The notes under the pieces: model-generated
Seen by the model: the letters and a program-made list of their open reading frames with translations, nothing else
The model's database searches: none
What the model was told of the DNA's origin: nothing
Source: Agelas oroides
Lineage: Eukaryota > Porifera > Demospongiae > Agelasida > Agelasidae
Reading direction: 5' to 3'
Length of the DNA stretch: 64,000 nucleotides
NCBI GenBank assembly: GCA_949130485.1
Contig: OX422192.1
Location: 2,670,085-2,734,084, forward strand
In this document: positions 56,001-64,000 of the stretch, piece by piece
How the letters are laid out: each line of letters opens with the position of its first letter
Numbering within the stretch: position 1 is the first letter of the stretch
Position numbers and translations under genes: made by a program

Positions 56001-59000
56001 CTAATGCAAGTAGCATATAAACTAGAAGCTAAGGGTGTGGAGAGTTTGAACCTGTAAACCGTGAGTCGGTGCATCAAGCGCACAAACCTTAACGATCCTG
56101 CAAACCATTGCGTATCCTGCTACGCATATTTTCCCGTCAATGGAAATTCACGCAAACTCGCGCCTTTCCCTAGCCCGGAACAAACGTTGCACTAATGCAA
56201 GTTGCATATAAACTAGAAGCTAAGGGTGTGGAGAGTTTGAACCTGTAAACCGTGAGTCGGTGAAACAAGCGCACAAACCTTAACGAGCCTACAAACAATT
56301 GCGTATCCTGTGATGCATATTTTTCCGTCAATGGAAATTCACGCAAACTCGCGCCTTTCCCTAGCCCGGAAAAAAAGTTCCACTAATGCAAGTAGAATAC
56401 AAACTAGACGCTAAGTATGTGGAGAGTTTGAAACTGTAACCCGTGAGTCGGTTCATCAAGCGCACAAACCTTAACGAGCCTGCAAACAAATCCGTCTACA
56501 GCGACGCCGTATTCTGCAGCCAATGGAAATTCACGCAAACTAGCGCATTTGCATAGCCGGGAACAAACGTTGCACTAATGGAAGTAGCATAGAAACCAGA
56601 AGCTAAGGGTGTAGAGAGTTTGAACCTGTAAACCGTGAGTCGGTGAAACAACCGCACAAACCTTAACGAGCCTGCAAACAATTGCGTATCCTTCGACGCA
56701 TATTCTGCCGTCAATGGAAATTCTAGCAAACTAGCGCCTTTCCCTAGCCCGGAAAAAAGGTTGCACTAATGCAAGTAGCATATAAACTAGAAGCTAAGAG
56801 TGTGGAGAGTTTGAAACTGTAAACCGTCAGTCGGTGCAACAAACGCACAAACCTTAACGAGCCTGCAAACAATTGCGTGTCCTGCGACGCATATTCTGCA
56901 ATCTAAGGAAATTCACGCAAACTCGCGCCTTTCCATAGCCTGGAAAAAAAGTTGCACTAATGCAAGTAGCATATAAACTAGAAGCTAAGGGTGTGGAGAG
57001 TTTGAAACTGTAAACCGTCAGTCGGTGCAACAAACGCACAAACCTTAACGAGCCTGCAAACAATTGCGTATCCTCCGACATATTCTGCCGTCAATGGAAA
57101 TTCACGCAAACTCGCGCCTTTACCTAGCCCGGAACAAACGTTGCACTAATGCAAGTAGCATATATACTAGAATCTAAGGGTGTGTAGAGTTTGAAACTGT
57201 AAACGGTGAACAGGTGCAACAAGCGCACAAACCTTCACGAGCCTGCAAACAATTGCGTATCCTCCGACATATTCTGCCGTCAATGGAAATTCACGCAAAC
57301 TCGCGCCTTTCCCTAGCCCGGAACAAACGTTGCAATAATGCAAGTAGCATATAAACTAGAATCTAAGGGTGTGGAGAGTTTGAAACTGTAAACCGTGAAC
57401 AGGTGCAACAAGAGCACAAACCTTAACGAGCCTGCAAACAATTGCGTATCCTGCGACGCATATTCTCCCGTCAATGGAAATTCGCGCAAACTCGCGCCTT
57501 TCCCTAGCCCGGAAAAATCGTTGCACTAATGCAAGTAGCAATAAACTAGAAGCTAAGCGTATGGAGAGTTTCAAACTGTAAACCGTCTGTCGGTACAACA
57601 AACGCACAAACCTTAACGAGCCTGAAAACAATTGCGTATCCTCCGACATATTCTACCTTCAATGGAAATTCACGCAAACTCGCGACTTTCCCTAGCCCGG
57701 AACAAACGTTGCACTAATGCAAGTAACATATAAACTAGAATCTAAGGTAGGGCTCCCAACGAAAAAATCGAAGGTGCTCCGATTTCAAATTTGTTGTACT
57801 AGAACTAAGTATCTATCTGAGATATATAAAAACCAGAGTACAAAAGTTGGTGCTGCAAAGCTATTTTCAGTCAATTCGTCTTGGACTTGAAAGGGTTAAG
57901 TGTCAAAAATTGGACGCAATTCGGTTCAAGTGACTTTTGAAACTTCGCTATGAAACTAGTGGTACTGATGGATTTCACTTGATGTATCTCGTGCAAAAAT
58001 GCCTGGACCACTCAAGTTTATAGCTGTCAAGAGACTATATTAGCTGTTATTTAATGTTGCAATACATTTCTCCCATAGAAGAATAATTGATGGTTTGAAG
58101 TGACTTTTGACAAGTAAATTTAGCAAGCACCAGTGCAATTGATTATTCACCATTGGTAGAGTATTAAAATAGCTGGACCACTCACGTGGATATCTGTTAA
58201 AGGTATGTTCATATATAATCCCCCATATAAAATCAAAATCCTATAATGGCCATATTTTGGAACATAACCTTCTGTTTGCTTTATTTATTTTCGGAAGAAC
58301 GAAAGTCATAGAAATTATTGTAACTGTAGTTTGCAAACAAGGTCACTTGGTTCTTGGATTTCAGTATACTTGAGTCAAGTTTGTTCGTTCTTGGATTTTT
58401 TGTTGGGACCCCTATCTAAGGGTGTGGAGAGTTTGAAACTGTAAACCGTGAACAGGTGCAACAAGCGCACAAACCTTAACGAGCCTGCAAACAATTGCGT
58501 GTCCTGCGAAGCATATTCTGCCGTCTATGGAAATTCACGCAAACTCGCGCCTTTCCCTAGCCCGGAACAAACGCTGCACTAATGCAAGTAGCATATAAAC
58601 TAGAAGCTAAGGGTATGGAGAGTTTGAAACTGTAAACCGTGAAACGGTGCAACAAACGCACAAACCTTAATGAGCCTGCAAACAATTGCGTATCCTCCGA
58701 CGCCGTATTATATCGTCAATGGAAATTCACGCAAACTCGCGCCTTTTCCTAGCCCGGAACAAACGTTGCACTAATGCAAGTAGCATATAAACTAGCAGCT
58801 AAGGGTGTGGAGAGTTTGAAACTGTAAACCGTGAGTCCGTGCAACAAGCGCACAAACCTTAACGAGCCTGCAAATATTTTGCGTGTCCTGCGACGCATAT
58901 TCTGCCGTCAATGGAATTTCACGCAAACTCACGCCTTTCCCTAGCCCGGAACAAACGTTGCACTAATGCAAGTAGCATATAAACTGCAAGTTAAGGGTAT

Positions 59001-62000
59001 GGAGAGTTTGAAACTGTAAACCGTGAACCGGTGCAACAAGCGCACAAACCTTAACGAGCATGCAAGCAATTGCGTATCCTCCGACATATTCTGCCGTCAA
59101 TGGCAATTCACCCAAACTAGCGCCTTTCCCTAGCCGGGAACAAACGTTGCACTAATGCAAGAAGCATATAAACTGGAAGCTAAGGGTATGGAGAGTTTGA
59201 AACTGTAAACCGTCTGTCGGTACAACAAACGAACAAAACTTAACGAGCCTGCAAACAATTGCGTATCCTCCGACGCATATTCTGCCGTCAATGGAAATTC
59301 ACGCAAACTCGCGCCTTTCCCTAGCCCGGAACAAACGTTGCACTAACGCAAGTAGCATATAAACTAGCAGCTAAGAGTTTGGAGAGTTTCAAACTGTAAA
59401 CCATGAGTCCGTGCAACAAGCGCACAAACCTTAACGAGCCTGCAAACAATTGCGTATCCTGCGACGCATATTCTCCCGTCAATGGAAATTCACGCAAACT
59501 CGCGCCTTTCCCTAGCCCGGAACAAACGTTGCACTAATGCAAGTAGCATATAAACTAGAAGTTAAGGGTATGGAGAGTTTCAAACTATAAACCGTCTGTC
59601 GGTACAACAAACGCACAAACCTTAACGACCCTGCAAACAATTGCGTATCCTCCGACATATTCGACCTTCAATGGAAATTCACGCGAACTCGCGACTTTCC
59701 CTAGCCCGGAACAAACGTTGCACTAATGCAAATAGCATATAAACTAGAATCTAAGGGTGTGGAGAGTTTGAAACTGTAAACCGTGAACAGGTGCAACAAG
59801 CGCACAAACCTTAACGAGCCTGCAAACAATTGCGTATCCTGCGACGCATATGCTGCCGTCAATGGAAATTCACGCAAACTCGCGCCTTTCCCTATCCCGG
59901 AAAAAAAAGTTGCACTGATGCAAGAAGCATATAAACTAGAAGCTAAGGGTATGGAGAGTTTGAAACTGTAAACCGTCTGTCGGTACAACAAACGCACAAA
60001 ACTTAACGAGCCTGCAAACAATTGCGTATCCTCCGACGCATATTCTGCCGTCAATGGAAATTCACGCAAACTCGCGCCTTTCCCTAGCCCGGAACAAACG
60101 TTGCACTAACGCAAGTAGCATATAAACTAGCAGCTAAGAGTTTGAAGAGTTTCAAACTGTAAACCATGAGTCCGTGCAACAAGCGCACAAACCTTAACGA
60201 GCCTGCAAACAATTGCGTATCCTGCGACGCATATTCTCCCGTCAATGGAAATTCACGCAAACTCGCGCCTTTCCCTAGCCCGGAACAAACGTTGCACTAA
60301 TGCAAGTAGCATATAAACTAGAAGCTAAGGGTATGGAGAGTTTCAACCTATAAATCGTCTGTCGGTACAACAAACGCACAAACCTTAACGAGCCTGCAAA
60401 CAATTGCGTATCCTCCGACATATTCGACCTTCAATCGAAATTCACGCGAACTCGCGACTTTCCCTAGCCCGGAACAAACGTTGCACTAATGCAAGTAGCA
60501 TATAAACTAGAATCTAAGGGTGTGGAGAGTTTGAAACTGTAAACCGTGAACAGGTGCAACAAGCGCACAAACCTTAACGAGCCTGCAAACAATTGCGTAT
60601 CCTGCGACGCATATGCTGCCGTCAATGGAAATTCACGCAAACTCGCGCCTTTCCCTATCCCGGAAAAAAAAGTTGCACTGATGCAAGAAGCATATAAACT
60701 AGAAGCTAAGGGTATGGAGAATTTGAAACTGTAAACCGTCTGTCGGTACAACAAACGCACAAAACTTAACGAGCCTGCAAACAATTGCGTATCCTCCGAC
60801 GCATATTCTGCAGTCAATGGAAATTCACGCAAACTCGCGCCTTTCCCTAGCCCGGAACAATCGTTGCACTAATGCAAGTAGCATATAAACTAGCAGCTAA
60901 GAGTTTGGAGAGTTTTAAACTGTAAACCATGAGTCCGTGCAACAAGCGCACAAACCTTAACGAGCCTGAAAACAATTGCGTTTCCTGCGACGCATATGCT
61001 GCCGTCAATGGAAATTCACGCAAACTTGCGCCTTTCCTTAGCCCGGAACAAACGTTGCACTAAAGTAGGTAGCATATAAACTAGAAGTTAAGGGTATGGA
61101 GAGTTTGAAACTGTAAACCGTGAACCGGTGCAACGAGCGCACAAACCTTAACGAGCCTACAAACAATTGCGTATCCTCCGACATATTCTGCCGTCAATGG
61201 AAATTCACCCAAACTCGCGCCTTTCCCAGCCCGGAAAAAACGTTGCACTAATGCAAGTAGCATATAAACTAGAAGCTAAGGGTGTGGAGAGTTTGAAACT
61301 GTAAACCGTCAGTCGGTGCAACAAACGCACAAACCTTAACGAGCCTGCAAACAATTGCGTATTCTCCGACGCATATTCTGCCGTCAATGGAAATTCACGC
61401 AAACTCGCGCCTTTCCCTAGCTCGGAAAAAACGTTGCACTAATGCAAGTAGCATATAAACTAGCAGCTAAGAGATTGGAAAGTTTGAAACTGTAAACCAT
61501 GAGTCCGTGCAACAAGCGCACAAACCTTAACGAGCCTGCAAACAATTGTGTGTCCTGCGACGCATATTCTGCCGTCTATGGAAATTCACGCAAACTCGCG
61601 CCTTTCCCTAGCCCGGAACAAACGTTGCACTAATGCAAGTAGCATATATACTAGAAGATAAGGATATGGAGAGGATGAAACTGTAAACCGTGAACCGGTG
61701 CAACAAACGCACAAACCTTAATGAGCCTGCAAACAATTGCGTATCCTGCGACGCCGTATTGTATCGTCAATGTAAATTCACGCAAACTCGCGCCATTTCC
61801 TAGCCCGGAAAAAACGTTGCACTGATGCAAGAAGCATACAAACTAGAAGCTAAGGGTATGGAGAGTTTGAAACTGTAAACCGTCTGTCGGTGCAACAAAC
61901 GCACAAACCTTAACGAGCCTGCAAACAATTGCGTACCCTCCGACATATTCTGCCGTCAATGGCAATTCACGCAAACTCGCGCCTTTCCCTAGCCCGGAGC

Positions 62001-63631
62001 AAACGTTGCACTAATGCAAGTAGCATATAAACTAGAAGCTAAGGGTGTGGAGAGTTTGAAACTGTAAATCGTCACTCGGTGCAACAAACGCACAAACCTT
62101 AACGAGCCTGCAAACAATTGCGTGTCCTGCGACGCATATTCTGCCGTCTATGGAAATTCACGCAAACTCGCGCCTTTTCCTAGTCCGGAACAAACGTTGC
62201 ACTAATGCAAGTAACATATAAACTAGAATCTAAGAGTGTGGAGAGTTTGAAATTGTAAACCGTGAACAGGTGCAACAAGCGCACAAACCTTAACGAGCCT
62301 TCAAACTAATGCGTATCCTGCGACGCCGTATTGTGCCGTCAATGGAAATTCACACAAACTCGCGCCTTTCCCTAGCCAGGAACAAACGTTGCACTAATGC
62401 AAGTAGCATATAAACTAGCAGCTAAGGGTGTGGAGAGTTTGAAACTGTAAACCGTGAGTCCGTGCAACAAGCGCACAAACCTTAACGAGCCTGCAAACAA
62501 TTGCGTATCCTGCGACGCATATTCTGCTGTCAATGGAAATTCACGCAAACTCGCGCCTTTCCCTAGCCCGGAAAAAACGCTGCACTGATGCAACAAGCAT
62601 ATAAACTAGAAGCTAAGGGTATGGAGAGTTTGAAACTGTAAACCGTCTGTCGGTGCAACAAACGCACAAACCTTAACGAGCCTACAAACAATTGCGTACC
62701 CTCCGACATATTCTGCCGTCAATGGCAATTCACGCAAACTCGCGCCTTTCCCTAGCCCGGAACAAACGTTGCACTAATGCAAGTAGCATATAAACTAGAA
62801 GCTAAGGGTGTGGAGAGTTTGAAACTGTAAATCGTCACTCGGTGCAACAAACGCACAAACCTTAACGAGCCTGCAAACAATTGCGTGTCCTGCGACGCAT
62901 ATTCTGCCGTCTATGGAAATTCACGCAAACTCGCGCCTTTTCCTAGTCCGGAACAAACGTTGCACTAATGCAAGTAGCATAAAAACTAGAATCTAAGAGT
63001 GTGGAGAGTTTGAAATTGTAAACCGTGAACAGGTGCAACAAGCGCACAAACCTTAACGAGCCTTCAAACTAATGCGTATCCTGCGACGCCGTATTGTGCC
63101 GTCAATGGAAATTCACACAAACTCGCGCCTTTCCCTCGCCTGGAACAAACGTTGCACTAATGCAAGTAGCATATAAACTAGAAGCTAAGGGTATGGAGAG
63201 GATGAAACTGTAAACCGTGAACCGGTGCAACAAACGCACAAACCTTAACGAGCTTACAAACAATTGCGTATCATGCGATGCAGTATTGTACCGTCAATGG
63301 AAATTCACGCAAACTCGCGCCTTTCCCTAGCCCGGAACAAACGTTGCACTAATGCAAGTAGCATATAAACTAGAAGCTAAGGGTGTGGAGAGTTTGAAAC
63401 TGTAAATCGTCACTCGGTGCAACAAACGCACAAACCTTAACGAGCCTGCAAACAATTGCGTGTCCTGCGACGCATATTCTGCCGTCTATGGAAATTCACG
63501 CAAACTCGCGCCTTTTCCTAGTCCGGAACAAACGTTGCACTAATGCAAGTAGCATAAAAACTAGAATCTAAGAGTGTGGAGAGTTTGAAATTGTAAACCG
63601 TGAACAGGTGCAACAAGCGCACAAACCTTAA
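50028..63631. repeat. Satellite array, ~191-bp monomer, about 70 copies
   Basis: Landmarks such as gcaagtagcatataaactag recur at 191-bp steps (for example 50508, 50699, 50890, 51081) to the end of the array. Landmark words include caatggaaattcacgcaaac, cccggaacaaacgttgcact and gcgcacaaaccttaacgag. Longer periods are visible: 59701-60069 recurs at 60464 (763 bp, four monomers) and 53805 recurs at 55315 (1,510 bp, eight monomers). The first monomers are irregular, with about 85 bp of foreign sequence near 50190-50275. Minus-strand frames up to 122 codons occur because the monomer is stop-poor; 191 is not a multiple of three, so no long repeat protein is encoded. Confidence 0.95.
57748..58414. 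mobile_element. hAT-like MITE inserted in the satellite
   Basis: TAGGGCTCCCAACGAAAAAA at the left and a complementary end TTTTTTGTTGGGACCCCTA at the right. The monomer word tctaagg flanks both sides (57741-57747 and 58415-58421). Removing the element and one copy restores a normal monomer. The duplication is 7 or 8 bp depending on where the terminal A is assigned; 8 bp and a TAGGG end fit hAT. It is 667 bp with no transposase frame. Confidence 0.8.
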
Positions 63632-63884
63632 CCCTTTTAGCCCGACGCGCATGCGCAGAAATCGATCGCGTGGTTACGAGAGAAGCTAACAAAAAATGGC
63701 GATTTTGTGTAGTGTTGATTCATTGCGTTATATCTTTTAAAATAGCTGAGTTCAGGCAATGATAGTTAGGCTTAGCTTAGTTGAAAACAAACCTGCTTTA
63801 CTCAGAACGTACTCAGAAGACCTGCTAGTGAAGTCCGAAGAAGCTACAACGGTGGAAACGTAGGTACCCGCTGTGTACCTGAAA
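63632..63884 (+). promoter_or_regulatory. Promoter-like sequence or transposon end after the satellite
   Basis: The satellite stops at a TTAA (63628-63631) followed by CCCTTTTAGCCCGACGCGC, which looks like a piggyBac-type terminus. The same stretch has GCGCATGCGCA (63647-63657), an NRF1-like site, and AAAAAATGGCGATTT (63691-63705), a YY1-like site, as in TATA-less promoters. The sequence after it is unique and leads to the exon at 63885. Confidence 0.4.
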
Positions 63885-63930
63885 ATGACCGATAATACAC
63901 GGCAAAAGTTGGCAGAGATTTCCAGCGAAG
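63885..63930 (+). CDS. Candidate first coding exon, gene continues right
   Basis: ATG with A at -3 opens MTDNTRQKLAEISSE and ends in phase 1 at a good donor (GAAG followed by gtatgt). The upstream sequence is promoter-like. Too short to identify. It could be the start of a host gene or of a transposase. Confidence 0.4.
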
Positions 63931-64000
63931 GTATGTTTCAACTGTCGTTGACACGATTAGATAGTATATAGACGATAGAACATGTAGCGTGTGGATATAA

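Noticed and set aside
53723-62596. Minus-strand frames up to 122 codons inside the satellite
   Set aside because: The same words recur in all monomers, frames shift at each 191-bp step and there are no splice or start signals. They follow from a stop-poor monomer.
50148-63400. gagtcggtgc in satellite monomers resembles the 3' end of a Cas9 guide scaffold
   Set aside because: A 10-base coincidence; no surrounding scaffold structure and no Cas genes.
50028-63631. CRISPR-like array
   Set aside because: Units are contiguous 191-bp monomers without unique spacers, in an intron-bearing animal genome.
50028-63631. CENP-B box in the satellite monomer
   Set aside because: The closest stretch (around gtttgttccgggc on the minus strand) lacks the required TTCG and A positions.

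Overview
This window is nuclear DNA of an invertebrate animal. Every recognisable gene is cut into short exons (48-268 nt) with GT..AG borders and introns from about 60 to 2,700 nt. Non-coding DNA is crowded with short inverted-repeat transposons, microsatellites and one large satellite. The protein families (gamma-butyrobetaine dioxygenase-like, secreted DNase I-like, NHL-repeat) are animal families. A sponge or other early-branching marine invertebrate is plausible, but the sequence alone does not fix the taxon. I see no bacterial operon, rRNA gene, CRISPR array or intact virus.

Layout. (1) 122-10083, plus strand: the 3' part of a gamma-butyrobetaine dioxygenase-like gene (copy A; its 5' part lies left of the window). 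(2) 10640-12950, minus strand: two decayed NHL-repeat copies. (3) 13312-20737, minus strand: complete dioxygenase-like copy B (14 coding exons, 462 aa predicted). (4) 22992-32295, minus strand: complete copy C (14 exons, 456 aa). B and C begin with an arginine-rich exon that looks like a mitochondrial targeting peptide. (5) 33205-47919, minus strand: three tandem DNase I-like genes, D1, D2 and D3 from left to right. D3 is complete (286 aa, signal peptide); the signal-peptide exon of D1 and D2 is not firmly placed. (6) 49000-49730, minus strand: a broken 3' end of a non-LTR retrotransposon. (7) 50028-63631: about 70 copies of a ~191-bp satellite with higher-order periodicity, interrupted by a 667-bp hAT-like element. 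(8) 63632-64000: a promoter-like or transposon-end sequence and a likely first coding exon running off the window.

How it fits together. Two unrelated enzyme families have each been triplicated locally. In both, exon structure and splice phase are kept, while introns differ mainly by transposon insertion. The dioxygenase copies keep the iron and 2-oxoglutarate ligands and probably hydroxylate a trimethylammonium substrate. The DNase copies differ at one catalytic position: D1 codes His where D2 and D3 code Arg. The dioxygenase copies share one almost identical exon, which suggests gene conversion. The strongest leads are the His/Arg split, the conversion tract, the inferred mitochondrial leader exons and the satellite with its insertion.
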